Of a DNA stretch of 64,000 bases, positions 35,366-47,650 are shown piece by piece (position 1 is the first letter of the stretch; the number at the start of each line of letters is the position of its first letter). The notes beneath the pieces are model-generated. The model saw only the letters and a list, made by a program, of their open reading frames with translations, ran no database searches and was not told the origin of the DNA. The position numbers and the translations under genes were made by a program. Source of the DNA: Odiellus spinosus (lineage: Eukaryota; Arthropoda; Arachnida; Opiliones; Phalangiidae); assembly GCA_963920705.1 (NCBI GenBank), contig OY987239.1:11229004-11293003 (forward strand), written 5' to 3'.

Positions 35366-35999
35366 GGTTACAGCCTCCCTTTAAATGTCTTAATTAAAAT
35401 TAGAAGGAGAGTCAATAAAAATTAATTTCATCTTCATTCTTCAATGATTGAAGAATTTGAAGAAGAAGCTCTATAATAAATCTGAATCTATAGAGGAGAG
35501 AAAAAATAAGGTTGACTCGATATCCACTAGGTGGCGTTTCGTTTCTACTCGTTTATAGTAACAAACCTCTCGTTATAGAAAACTGAAAAGGGTCTCTCTT
35601 CCAAGCTGCAGTTCGAGAGATCTCTACAAAATAGGGAGCTCCTCTCAGAGAAGGTCCGACGAACGTCGAAAATACTTGAAATATATCTCCCAACATTCAC
35701 TCCTAAAGTCTGTGTGTCTTAACTGTCATCCAAAACCAAAAAAAAAAGAAAAAAAAAAAACTCTAACTTTAAATAAAATCATCAAATATCAAACGTAAAC
35801 TCCATATCGAGAAAAAAACATCAAAAACTATGCTTGAACTAAAAAGCAAAGAGTTTTTACTCAACAAGTGCCGCAAGTTTGATTTCAAGAGATGTGAAAA
35901 AAACTAACTAAAAGCCCAATTTATCGCGTAACTTTAAAACCCATCAATTTATAAGGAAATTTTTAAAATATTTAAAACTTAAAATAACTGGTGCTCAGT
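35366..35999. other. No feature seen upstream of the GPCR repeat
   Basis: No TATA box or open frame that I can support. Confidence 0.5.
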
Positions 36000-36760
36000 A
36001 TTTAACGGTAATTACAGGTAATTGGGTAATCTATTGAAGTAATTTTAATGGTAACAAAATACGGTATTTCAAATTCGGTAAATGAAAATTATTTATCTAA
36101 TATTGAAACTTAAAATTTGTTTAATTGTGAGGCTTAATGGTAATTTGCCGTATAATTACCGGTTAATTACTGGTAATCGGGTAATCTATCGCGGTCATTT
36201 ATAACGGTAAAAATACGGTACTTCAAATTTAGTAATTAAATTTGAAATTAAAACAATATTTAATTTATTGTGACGCAAATTACCGGTTAATTACTGGTAA
36301 TCGGGTAATCTATCGCGGTCATTTATAACGGTAAAAATACGGTACTTCAAATTTAGTAATTAAATTTGAAACTTGAAATTAAAACAATATTTAATTTATT
36401 GCGACGCTTAATGGTAATTTGCAAATTACCGGTTAATTACTGGTAATTGGGTAATCTATTGCGGTCATTTATAAATGTAAAAAATACTGTATTTAAAATT
36501 ACGGTTAAATTATAGGTAATTAATAAAATATGGCCGTTAATTATAAAAATAATATTTTAAAAATTACCGGCTAATTACCGGTAATTAGTAATATAAAGCG
36601 ATCACTTGTAAGTGTACAAATATAGGGTAATTACTGGTAATTAGTATTATGATTCGGTCATTCATAACTTAAAAATATACGTTAATTAAAAAGCGGTTAA
36701 TTACGTTTTAATTACCGGTAATTGTGAAAATATACGGTAAATATTGGAAACTAAATTACC
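36000..36760. repeat. AT-rich tandem repeat with TTACCGGTAATTA motifs, upstream of the GPCR
   Basis: Units of about 120-150 bases, clearest at 36130-36440, contain GGTTAATTACTGGTAATCGG and ATAACGGTAAAAATACGGTA. Ends about 100 bases before the GPCR start codon, so the promoter must lie within or beside it. Confidence 0.75.
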
Positions 36761-36857
36761 CACATCTCTTAAATATATTCGATTGGTTTTTGGTCTAAAA
36801 TCAAAGTGAAACACGAAATAAATGTGATTTGAAAACTCTTCACCAAGTTCAACAATC

Positions 36858-39800
36858 ATGGATGAGTTTTACGATAACGAGACTAACACCGTAAACCATA
36901 CGGTAATGGTACTATTTGGCCCTGAATACCATCGACAAGTACGTGTTTATATGTTGGCTTCTATGATTACCGTTTCGTGTTTCGGTAATCTAGCCGTTTG
37001 TTGCCATATAAGACGGTCAGGAACCAGGAGGACAAGAGTTCAGGTAATTAAACTTTAATTATATAGGGATTATGGGTGGATAAATATTTTTTTAAAGTCA
37101 ATTTGAACGTACGGTTCCAAAGTGTCAAGTGTGAACGTAGCTTAAGTCTAAAATATCTTAATTTGTGTTTTTCATTTCTACCACTTTAAATGTCCTGTTT
37201 GTTATAAATAATAAATGAATAAATTATAACCAGAAGCCGATGAAACCCTCCTTTGAAGTCTATTACTCCCTGGTCTTGTCTACCCCTCTCTGTATGGGTT
37301 AGTTTCAAAAAGCGCGATTCGTACGCCTCCTAACGGTAGATATTTTCGGAGCGGGAGTTCGTCCACCGAATATCTCTAGCAACCTCGGAGTTCGTTAAAA
37401 AAACGTCGTCGTTTGTGGAGAGAGAGAATTTCCAATTTTCCGTAGACAGGGGGGTATGAAGTAGGACCCCTCCGATCTCGTAAAATTGTGAATTTTACCC
37501 ATACAGAGAGGAGCGCTATATCGAACATTAGAGTAGTAGACTTCAAAGGAGGGTTTCATCCACTTCTGTTATTACAAATGATAAAAATGTGCCGTTATTT
37601 AAATTTTGACTTCTGTCTAATGTTATATTATAATGATAATTAGAGGATTCTAATTAGAGCTTGCTAATTACACGAAACAATGGCTTAAAGATATAATGAA
37701 GAAGATTAAATATTCATAAATAAGCTCGTAATCGGATCGATCCATTATCTTCCGTTATTCGTATATTTTCAGATATTTTATTTTCGGATTAAATGTTTGT
37801 AACTAAAACAATTAATTAATTAAGAAAAATTAAACGAATTCGGAGCTTTAATTTTTCATTATCCCTTTAAATGGTTTTGACGATAATAATAGAGTTTTCA
37901 GGGAACCCACGTTCGCAGCGGGGGCTACTTATCTCGGTATAATTACCCAGATAAATTATAACGCCGGAATGAGAGGCAAAATGTCGAAAGCATTTTAATA
38001 ATCGTATATAGGCATATATCGAGATGATAATTATGTTTTCCGGTCCAGCCCCAACCTAACTCCTCCTTTTCAACTACCACATTTGCAATATTAAAGATTA
38101 TATTGTATAATAATAAATTTAATTAGTAAAGTTAGTTATTACAGAAAGTAATTTTCCCTACAGCTCGAAATTCGTATAATTTTTATTAATTGGATAAAAT
38201 CTATTAAATTTTGATGTTATATTATCCGTTTGATTAAAAATAGACTTTCATTCGAGTTAACTTATTCCAAGATAAAGTAAAAAAAAAACCTAATCCATAT
38301 CCGTTTTAATTATCCAACAAAAATGGCAACTTATCTTAGAATATTATAGACGTTATACGTTCGGATAAAAAAAATTCAAAATTTATTTTCGTGAAAAATA
38401 ACGAATAAAAAGATGATTTAAAATCTTAGTTTCGTCGTTTTATTTATATTCTTCGAATTAAAAGTCAATTTTGAAATTTTTTTCTTATATTTTATTCTGG
38501 AAACGCGAATTATCCATCGTTATCAATAGATTTTGAATAAATTAATTTATTATAATTAAAGCTAAGGAATCAGACAAATTATCGTTTAATTTTAATAATC
38601 CATCATTTAAAAAAATTTAAAACTTACCTAGGAAATAGGCTTAGCTGAATTCATGGAGATTCTGATATTCTACGTATTAAAGGGTCATCAACCAATGAGC
38701 AAAGACTCGTCGTTAAGGCTGACCCTATCATGAATCCAGCTAAGCCTATTTGACGGTAATTTGTTTGTAAATCTTTTTACCGGTAGATTATGTTTAATTA
38801 ATTAATTATCTATTAGTAGCTTCAGAAGCCGATGAAACCCTCCTTTGAAGTCTACTACTCTAATGTTCCATATAGCGCTCCTCTCTGTATGGGTAAAATT
38901 CCCAATTTTACGAGATCGGAGGGGTCCTACTTCATACCCCCCTGTCTACGGAAAATTGTAAATTCTCTCTCTCCACAAACGACGACGTTTTTTTGACGAA
39001 CTCCGAGGGTTGCTAGAGATATTCGCTGGACGAACTCCCGCTCCGAAAATATCTACCGTTAGGAGGCGTACGAATCGCGCTTTTTGAAACTAACCCATAC
39101 AGAGAGGGGTAGACAAGACCAAGGAGTAATAGACTTCAAAGGAGGGTTTCATCGGCTTCTGGTAGCTTCAATATCATCGTTATAATAATTGTTTTTCAAA
39201 ATATCATTTCAGATTTTATTTTTCAATTTGGCTTTCGCTGACCTGCTCGTAACGTTTTTCGCTATGGTTAGTCAGTTAGTTTGGGAAACGATGGATTTAG
39301 CTTGGGTTGCTGGTGACGTCGCTTGCAAGTTATTTAAAGTCTTTCAAACCTTCACCATGGTCTCATCCAACTATATTTTATTGGCTATTGCGTTGGACCG
39401 ATTCTACGCTATCATTTATCCACTTGGACGTAGACCTCGTATCAGGAGACTTCTCATATTCGCCTGGCTTTGCTCAACAGTTCCGTCTTTACCCAATGCT
39501 TACATATTTCAGGTAAAAAACAGTTCTTTGCGCTTCAAAAGTTACATTCACACTAGCATTTCGAAATCGATTTGAAACGGTAAAATCAAAACGATAATTA
39601 AATCGCGAGGAATCGTTTTAAATCTTTATAAATCGATTTATCGTAGCTTCATTTATCGGTTGTTGAAATTATTGAATCGGTACGAAACTGGTTCCCGAAG
39701 CAGTTTCAGAATCAAATCGCTAACGAAACGTTTTGAAATTGTTTAAATCGATTCAAAGGCCTAGTATGAACGCGGCTAAAGTCGTCAGATTAAAACCCTA

Positions 39801-42680
39801 ACTTTAAATCATAATTTCGGATTAATTAAGCGGATTTAAAAATATTTAAATATATAGGAAGGGACCTTTTTATTTCTAAATTACTGTTTTATCAGAAGCC
39901 GATGAAACCCTCCTTTGAAGTCTATTACTCCCGGGTCTTGTCTACCCCTCTCTGTATGGGTTAGTTTCAAAAAAGCGCGATTCGTACGCCTCCTAACGGT
40001 AGATATTTTCGGAGCGGGAGTTCGTCCACCGAATATCTCTAGCTGCCTCGGAGTTCGTCAGAAAAACGTCGTAGTTTGTGGAGAGAGAGAATTTCCAATT
40101 TTCCGTAGACAGGGGGGGAAGAAGTAGGACCCCTCCGATCTCGTAAAATTGTGAATTTTACCCATACAGAGAGGAGCGCTATATCGTATATTAGAGTAGT
40201 AGACTTCAAAAGGAGGGTTTCATCGGCTTCTGGATTTAACAATAGATTTTTTTCGTTTAGACTCTATTGAAACCCATTTCCTCCAAGATTAGCCTGTCTT
40301 AATCAAGATCGGCTTAGATCTTGATTAACCCGGAGCCGCTGAATCATTACAGATTATCGAGCGACAATAAACAGTTAAAAAAAAAGTCAAAAGCCACGCA
40401 GTTAAGATAGAGTAAAAAAATATATATTTATGTAAAAAAATTTGCGTATACCCTTAGAACAAAGGCAAATTTCCATTGAAAAACTAGTCACGCAAAGGGG
40501 AAAATAAGCCCCATTATAAACTGCAACTTAGTATATAGGTTATATATATTTTTTTTTCCCAAAACTTTTAATCTTATCCTTTTTTATTTAAGAAAGTATC
40601 TTCAGGCGTACACTTAATATCTTCCTAGACGTTATATAAAGGTCAAACCTCATAAAAACATTTGAAACCTTTCGAGTTTCTTCCCCGATTTTAACCCAAA
40701 ATTGAGATCTCGAAGCTAGAATTATTTAGTCGCTGTTCCTTTCAATTTAGATGAAAAAATATAATTATTATATTTCATTCTACACGGATTTCGAGAAACA
40801 AGATATTTTTTATATTTAATTGACATTATCCCTTTGAATAAACGCGTAATTTGTTTAATTTGTTTATTAATTAAAATTTTATCTCCGGGTCTAATTCGTA
40901 TCCAGCATTTAATACGCGTCTATATAATTTATGGTTTTATATTAATTATATTAATTTATCCGAGATTAATAATATCTGAAAATAAGCTTAGTTATTAATG
41001 GATATCCGAAGTTATTCTTTATCCGATTATGAGCTCTACTTCCCCTTTAAAAATGTGTATTTATCCGCTGAGTACTTTTTACTAGGTTTGAACAAAACTT
41101 AGAAAAGAATATAATAAAAAAAAAGGTAAAAAAAATGCGGTAATAGTCTTCTAGTGTGGATAATGGTGGCCCTATTTCCGAAAAGAGCCCTTAGCGAATA
41201 AAACTTGGGTCTTTAGTAGTGAGAAGGAAGTGCTCCTCTCTCCCCACCCTCTCGCTTTGAGGCTTTCAGGGAATCCTTCCTTTTTAAAGCTTATAAAAGT
41301 TATCAGATTTTTACGATCAGTCGATATAGAATAACTTTCTTTACGCATGAACGATGATTTACAAAGTTACGAGAAACAATGGGAGTGCACTTAGAGTATA
41401 TATTTTTACTTAATCAGGTAAGATAAAGACAGCTCGGAATTCGTATAATTTTTATTAATTGGATAAAATCTACTTAATTCTGATGTTATATTATCCGTTT
41501 GATTAAAAATAGACTTCATTCGAGTTAACTTATTCCAAGATAAAGTAAAAAACAACCTAATCCATATCCGTTTTTATTATCCAACAAAAATGGCAACTTA
41601 TCTTAGAATATTATCCGATGCGTTATACGTTCGGATAAAAAACATTCAAAATTGATTTTCCGTGAAAAATAACGAATAAAAAGATGATTTAAAATCTTAG
41701 TTTCGTCGTTTTATTTATATTCTTCGAATTAAAAGTTAATTTGTATTTTTTTCTTATATTTTAGACTCTGGAAACGCGAATTATCCATCGTTATACGTTT
41801 GAAAACGAGTAATTTGTAGATAGATAAAAGCGGCGAAGGCTTATCTTCGGGTAAACCTTTTAACAATTATACGAATATAGAAATTTCATTGTTTTAGTTA
41901 CAATGAATTCCTTGTATTTATTTTTCCCCCGTTTTTTCTTTCGTTCAATTTCTTTCGTTTCCTTGTTTTGAAACAAAAATGAAACCATTGCGTATGATTT
42001 AAAGTGAGACTGAAGAGGATGAGTTACAATGATTACATCAAACCTAAATTTTAGAGTGGAGAAAGGTAAAGGGTTTAAAAGACTCTAGTGCGAACGCGCC
42101 TAAAGTCTGTAATGTGAACAAGGCCTCGTGGACAAAATTATTTTCCTATTCAGCTCGCCTTCAAACATATACATATGATAGAAAAAAGACGTCTATTAAA
42201 TGGGTAGATATAAAGTTTACCTCTTATAAACTTCTAAACAATAGGATAGCCTCCAATGAATTGAGATACAAACAGTATAACCAAGAATTCATTCAGGTTC
42301 CATAAGAATATGGGAGGGCCGCGATTCAATAACCATCCTCCCAAACTTTGTAGCAAAAGTTCGTCCGCTTCGAATCGATTTTTCAAGTAAATCGCTCCTG
42401 ACATCTATTATTAACCCGCGCCACTAACGACCTTGACGTAATATTTTGGGTAATAAAAATCGAGCCGACCGAAAAAACATCTAAGCGTACAAATGTTGCG
42501 AAAATTGCGGACGAACTTTTGTTACAAAGTTTGGGAGGATGGTACCAGAGGCTAAAGCTATGCTCCCATATTCTTATGGAACCTGAATGGATTCTTGGTA
42601 TAACTCCATTCGTGGCCCACAAAACTGGTCAAGACGGTATATGGGGAAAGTTTCGGATGGACGTGATGTTTCCCAGACTC

Positions 42681-42715
<35 letters not shown>

Positions 42716-44038
42716 AACGAGAGACAGCAGGGATGGACTTGATGCTAAAAATAAAACGTTCTTGTGTTGTTTAGAAGTTTTAGGGTTTTTTTTTCTGATG
42801 GCTTTTAGTAGTAGAACTATAATAAACCCTTTGAGATTTTTTTTTATATAAATCGATTTATTGTACCTTCATCTATTGGTTGAAACTGGTTCCCGAAGCA
42901 GTTTCGTGAAATCGAATCAAATCGATTTGATAAAAAGACTATTTCCTGTTCATACGATTAAAGTGAAACCTTTTGAAACGGTATAAATCGATTCCAAGGG
43001 CCTAATATGAACGCGGCTTATCGGTACGAAACTGGTTCCCGAAGCAGTTTCGTGAAATCGAATCAAATCGATTTGATGAAAAAACGGTTTCCTGTTCATA
43101 CGATTAAAGTGAAACCTTTTGAAACGGTATAAATCGATTCCAAGGGCCTAATATGAACGCGGCTTATGGGTTATTGAAACCAAATCGGTACGAAACTGGT
43201 TCCCGAAGCAGTTTCGAGAAATTTGATAAAATCGATTCGATGAAAAGACGGTTTCCGTTCACACGACTATAGAGAAACGATTTGAAACTGTATAAATCGA
43301 TTCCAAGGCCTAGTTTATAGTGCGAACGTAACTTTAGCCAAGGCCCGAATGGAGTCAGGTTGCGTTCAGACTTAAAAAATTAACCAATCTCGCAAAACTT
43401 CTCATTCTTAACAGGTGATCACCGTCCCATCAGGGGAAACATTTTGCGTGGCTAAATTCTACACATCATCTCTAACAATATCATGGAGGCAAGGTTACAT
43501 GGCTTTCATCTTCTTATCCGTCTTCGTCTTTCCCATCATCATGTTGGTTTGTCTTTACGCTCGTATTCTCGTCCTTCTATGGTCAAGAACGTCTGGAAAT
43601 CGTCGTGAAAGCGTCATCGTCACGCGAGAGAAACCATCCTGCATTTGCTTCGGTCATTGCAGGGGTTACACCCAAAAAAAAACTCTGACGATGAGTGGTT
43701 CCTTAGACGGCCAATCATCGGTCGGTTTCATGCCCAGGGCAAAGATAAAGACGCTCAAAATGACCTTGGTCGTCGTGATAGCATTTTTGGCCACGTGTCT
43801 GCCTTATTTGGTTCAAGAAATGATACTAGCGTTCGGTGACCCGTCAGTTCTCAATCAAAACGTCGTAGCATTGTCTGGTATCATATCAGCGTCGAACAGT
43901 TGTTTAAATCCGTATATTTACATCGTTTTTAATTGGGGGAACGGTGTAGAATGGTTGGAGAGTTTTAAAACGTGTTGGAATACAGTATCTCGAAAGACGA
44001 ATCGAGAATTTCATACGTCAACTATCAGCGACGTTTAA
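36858..44038 (+). CDS. Class A neuropeptide GPCR (vasopressin / CCAP / AKH-corazonin superfamily)
   Basis: Three exons, 36858-37043, 39213-39512 and 43415-44038 (TAA), with phase 0 introns, give 369 residues. The extracellular start has N-glycosylation sequons at N7 and N13. TM1 is about 29-50 (N44). TM2 follows LAFAD (D72). TM3 starts at C100 and ends LDRF (124-126), TM4 has W147, and C173 in the second loop pairs with C100. TM5 is about 189-211 (P202), TM6 about 275-299 (P292) and TM7 about 311-334 with NPYIY at 327-331. The stretch RAKIKTLKMT before TM6 and WVAGDVACK before TM3 are typical of receptors for vasopressin/oxytocin-like, CCAP, NPS and AKH/corazonin peptides, which signal through G proteins. 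Oddities are DRF in place of DRY and CLPY in place of CWxPY. The introns (2.2 and 3.9 kb) hold M1, F3, F4, F8 and M4 copies, and an M1 lies in the 3' untranslated region. A candidate AATAAA is at 44660. The ligand is unknown. Confidence 0.9.
37231..37568 (-). mobile_element. M1 copy 17, in intron 1 of the GPCR gene
   Basis: Flanks TTATAAC and TTATTAC (six of seven). Right-end variant CATCCACTTCTG. Confidence 0.93.
37722..37848 (-). mobile_element. F3 element, large internal deletion, GPCR intron 1
   Basis: Only about 80 bases of one end and 40 of the other remain. Confidence 0.75.
38162..38523 (+). mobile_element. F3 element, 3'-truncated, GPCR intron 1
   Basis: Similarity ends at ATCCATCGTTAT. 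Confidence 0.83.
38610..38785 (+). mobile_element. F5-related internal fragment, GPCR intron 1
   Basis: Inverted pair AATAGGCTTAGCTG / CAGCTAAGCCTATT around a diverged centre. Confidence 0.6.
38823..39161 (+). mobile_element. M1 copy 18, in intron 1 of the GPCR gene
   Basis: Duplication GTAGCTT. Ends about 50 bases before the exon 2 acceptor, so it lies close to or over the branch-point region. Confidence 0.95.
39537..39778. repeat. F8 repeat, GPCR intron 2
   Basis: Between inverted TTCACACTAG and CTAGTATGAACGCGGCTAA; palindrome at 39684-39707. Confidence 0.75.
39893..40232 (-). mobile_element. M1 copy 19, in intron 2 of the GPCR gene
   Basis: Complete ends; flanks GTTTTAT and GATTTAA agree at five of seven bases. 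Confidence 0.93.
40653..41036 (+). mobile_element. F4 repeat, GPCR intron 2
   Basis: Same start and body as the copy at 4703; the last third has a small insertion (around AATATCTGAAAATAAG). Confidence 0.7.
41431..41904 (+). mobile_element. F3 element, 3'-truncated, GPCR intron 2
   Basis: Similarity ends at TTTTAGTTACAAT. Confidence 0.83.
42282..42597 (+). mobile_element. M4 copy, in intron 2 of the GPCR gene
   Basis: 316 bp, same ends, duplication GTATAAC; very similar to the 21839 copy. Confidence 0.92.
42684..42712. repeat. Poly(A) run in GPCR intron 2
   Basis: About 28 A's follow ~85 bases of unrecognised sequence next to an M4 copy; it could be the end of a retroposed fragment. Confidence 0.5.
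42845..43335. repeat. F8 repeat, three units, GPCR intron 2
   Basis: Units separated by CTAATATGAACGCGGCTTAT; palindromes at 42882, 43028 and 43192. Ends about 80 bases before GPCR exon 3. Confidence 0.8.
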
Positions 44039-44060
44039 GACATTTTAAAATGAGTTCAAC

Positions 44061-44399
44061 CAGAAGCCGATGAAACCCTCCTTTGAAGTCTATTACTCCC
44101 TGGTCTTGTTTACCCCTCTCTGTATGGGTTAGTTTTAAAAAGCGCGATTCGTACGCCTCCTAACGGTAGATATTTTCGGAGCGGGAGTTCGTCCACCGAA
44201 TATCTCTAGCAACCCTCGGAGTTCGTCAAAAAAACGTCGTCGTTTGTGGAGAGAGAGAATTTCCAATTTTCCGTAGACAGGGGGGTATGAAGTAGGACCC
44301 CTCCGATCTCGGAAAATTGTGAATTTTACCCATACAGAGAGGAGCGCTATATCGAAAATTAGAGTAGTAGACTTCAAAGGAGGGTTTCATCTACTTCTG
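44061..44399 (-). mobile_element. M1 copy 20, in the GPCR 3' untranslated region
   Basis: Starts 22 bases after the GPCR stop codon. No clear target duplication. Right-end variant CATCTACTTCTG. Confidence 0.93.
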
Positions 44400-44723
44400 G
44401 AGAAAGTCATAGACTTGAGTTTTTTAATTTAGTTCTTGTAAATACAGACATAAGTTTATTTGGTCTAGATTTCATTTTAGTATTGACCTTGTCCTAATGA
44501 AATAGAGGTTGTGATTTTAGGCTCAATTGGGAAAATTGCTTTTCCAGTAATTACTTCAATATAAAGAGAGGTTCCAATCTTATAGATAAATATTGGAGAT
44601 AAGTATAGTATTTGGTATATAGTGTATTAATTAATTAAAGTAATTAAAATGATTTCAATAATAAAAAACTGAATAATTTTGTCGTCTCCATGCATCCAAC
44701 TAAGGGGTCTTTCTTGGACAGTT

Positions 44724-45178
44724 CAACCAACGCTTTGAACCCCACCCCCGTCGAAAACCATCAAATTTTGTTTTTAGGGTTTTTTGGGCCACAGAAGACG
44801 ATTCAGAAAGCCGTTTTTGAGATACAGCATTGGTCATTTTAAAGAAAATGACCACCACCCCTAAAAGACTTTTAAATTTATCTCAGCCGCTATTTGTCGT
44901 AAATGATCGTGTAAGAGCTTATTTTAAAGACTTTTTAGAGCCAAAGATGAATATTACGTCTAATTATTCATCCGAATAATATTTAAAACATTATCAGTTT
45001 TCAAAATCTTTGACCTTTCACTAAAATTTAAGGTCAAAAATTTGGTCAATTTCGAAATCCTCGCCCCCTAATAAATATGAATTTAAAAGTGTTTTAGGGG
45101 TGGTGACCAATGATGTATCTCAAAAATGGCTTGCCCGATCGCTGTAAAACTTTCGAAATCGTCTTCGATGGCCCAAAA
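44724..45178. repeat. Large imperfect inverted repeat
   Basis: TGACCACCACCCCTAAAA near 44869 faces TTTTAGGGGTGGTGACCA near 45090, and TTTTTGGGCC with GACGATT faces AATCGTC with GGCCCAAAAA further out. A third partial arm, AAAAAACCCTAGAAACAAA, is at 45675. Confidence 0.7.
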
Positions 45179-45411
45179 AAACGGTATATACCCATTGAAT
45201 AGAATCCTATTGGACCGAATTCCCATTGGTCCGAAATAAAAAATAAATAGTCCCAATCAACCGAATCTTGGCCGACCGAGCCCAATGCACCGAATTCCCA
45301 TTGAACCGAAATCCCGCTGAACCGAATCCCGCTGAACCGAATCCCCCATAGACCGAATTTCCCATTGGGCCGAAACCAAAAAGGGCGTCCCGATGAATTT
45401 AAGCCGATAAT

Positions 45412-45462
45412 GGTTAGGTTAGGTTAGGTTAGGTTAGGTTAGGTTAGGTTAGGTTAGGTTAG
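45412..45462 (+). repeat. Interstitial telomeric TTAGG array 1
   Basis: Ten perfect GGTTA units. TTAGG is the ancestral arthropod telomere repeat. Confidence 0.95.
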
Positions 45463-45475
45463 AATGTGTTAATGG

Positions 45476-45850
45476 ACTTCTGATTGTGAACGTCGGTCGA
45501 ATGGGATTGACGGTCGAATGGGATTCGGTCGAATGGGATTGACGGTCGAATGGGATTCGGTCGAATGGGATTCTGGTTTACGAAAACGTATCGGTTGAAT
45601 GGGATTGTGGATCGAATGGGATTCTGCCCAATGGGATTCTGTCCAATGGAATTCTGTCCAATGGTCGAGAAGCCAAAAAAACCCTAGAAACAAAATATGA
45701 TGGTTTTCAACATTTCGGCTTAGGTTCATTTGCTCGACTTCCAATTGATCGACAAGGAGTCCGTTTGATCGACTACCGTTTGATCGACTCCCATTTGATC
45801 GACTCCCATTTGATCGACAAGCCATTCCAATTGATCGACAGCCCAGTTTT
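45476..45850. repeat. GGTCGAATGGGATT / GATCGACTCCCATTT repeats
   Basis: Short alternating repeats based on (T)GGTCGAATGGGATT and TTTGATCGACTCCCA between the two TTAGG arrays. Related CCGAATCCCGCTGAA repeats lie just before array 1 (about 45200-45360). Confidence 0.8.
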
Positions 45851-45979
45851 TTAGCGAGTAACGAGTATAGGTCAAAGTTTTTTGCAAGAAACTATTAAAG
45901 GTTAAATTATGGTATATAAATAAGAACTAATTCAAATAATAATTATTCCGTGAAAATGGGGTCAGAGTACTCGTTTGTC

Positions 45980-46035
45980 GGTTAGGTTAGGTTAGGTTAG
46001 GTTAGGTTAGGTTAGGTTTGGGTTAGGTTAGGTTG
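45980..46035 (+). repeat. Interstitial telomeric TTAGG array 2
   Basis: About eight units, one imperfect (TTTGGG), then two or three more, in the same direction as array 1. Confidence 0.95.
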
Positions 46036-46124
46036 GTTAATCTATTTATAATCGTTATTACGAAGTTGACCAATTGGGAAACGATCAAATGCACCCTTTG
46101 TTGTCGGTAATTTGGGATTAGGCA

Positions 46125-46280
46125 TCAATCATTTGATCCCTTTGTCGATCGTTTGGGAGTCGATCAAGTGGACCTCTTGTCGATCATTTGGGAGTCGATC
46201 AATTGTGAGTCGATCATTTGGGTGTCGATCAAGTGGACCTCTTGTCGATCATTTGGGAGTCGATCAAGTGGACCCAAATC
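46125..46280. repeat. GTCGATCATTTGGGA repeats
   Basis: Inverse of the GATCGACTCCCATTT units at 45750-45835, so the two blocks form an inverted pair around array 2. Confidence 0.75.
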
Positions 46281-46329
46281 CAACATTTCAATATTTTTGG
46301 TTGATCTGTTCGTAATTTTTACTACTTTG

Positions 46330-46392
46330 TGGATTAGGCCTATTTAGGAGTCGATAAAAAATGAGTTGTTGTTAGGTTGCATTCTCCCTAAC
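46330..46392 (+). mobile_element. F5-related right-end fragment
   Basis: GGATTAGGCCTATTTAGG through GGTTGCATTCTCCCT. Confidence 0.6.
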
Positions 46393-46796
46393 CTCAAAGG
46401 GATTTAAAACAAAATTATTTTTTTCAATTGGTATACTTGAAGGATTCCGTGAAACGACAACACGCACTGTTGAACAATTCCTGATTTAATCAGGAGGGGA
46501 AAAAAAAAATCAATTTTGGTATAGTATTCTACTAAGCCTTAAGAAAGGTTTAAGGTGGTTCCAGATGGCGCTGTCAACGCAACAAAAAAAAATAAGGTAA
46601 TATTCCAAAAAAATACGATATATTGACATTTATATTGAATTTATCCATCTCTCTAGAGTTGAATCTTCTTCGTGGGTGTTACGAGACGCGTGCAAAATAT
46701 TAAAATATAAGAAAAAAAAGGCTATAAGTTCAATATACGTTTAGAAAATAACAAAAATTTCGAACGCTTTCACAAGAAATTAAAATCATTTTTGTT

Positions 46797-47099
46797 TTTC
46801 CGTTATTCGTATATTTTCAGATATTTTATTTTCGGATAAATTGTAACTAAAACAATGAAATTTCTATATTCGTATAATTGTTAAAAGGTTTACCCCGAAG
46901 ATAAGCCTTCGCCGATTTATCTATCTACAAATTACTCGTTTTCAAACGTATAACGATGGATAATTCGCGTTTCCAGAGTCTAAAATATAAGAAAAAATTT
47001 CAAAATTGACTTTTAATTCGAAGAATATAAATAAAACGACGAAACTAAGATTTTAAATCATCTTTTTATTCGTTATTTTTCACGAAAATAAATTTTGAA
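46797..47099 (-). mobile_element. F3 element, truncated at both ends
   Basis: Internal part only, CGTTATTCGTATATT to CACGAAAATAAATTTTGAA. Confidence 0.8.
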
Positions 47100-47438
47100 G
47101 CCTAAAAATTTGAGTAACTAAATTTTGAAATTTCATTAAAAAATCGTGGGGTCGGGGTTTTAATTGGGTTTTCGCGGTAGACGGGTTTAAAAAAAGAAGA
47201 TTATACTGAGAGATTAAATAGGATTTTTTCATCTTGGGGTTTATCTGTCTTTTCTTAATGAAGAGTGGTATTACCTAGCCAGAATTCTGAGGTTTGTCGC
47301 CTCAGCTCCAATTCTTTTACATGTAAATTGACCCTGGCATCATTCTTATAATCTAATTTATCTTCTATGGGGTTAGTTATTTTACAGGGGTTTTTCATTA
47401 CTTCAAATTTCGTACACTCTCGTAAATTTCAATCTTAA

Positions 47439-47650
47439 CAGAAGTAGATGAAACCCTCCTTTGAAGTCTACTACTCTAATGTTCGATATAGCGCTCCTCT
47501 CTGTATGGGTAAAATTCCCAATTTTCCGAGATCGGAGGGGTCCTACTTCATACCCCCCTGTCTACGGAAAATTGGAAATTCTCTCTCTCCACAAACGACG
47601 ACGTTTTTTTGACGAAATCCAAGGCTGCTAGAGATATTCGCTCGACGAAA
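47439..47650 (+). mobile_element. M1 copy 21, truncated
   Basis: Left end variant CAGAAGTAGATG is present; similarity stops about 212 bases in, at CTCGACGAAATC. Confidence 0.9.
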
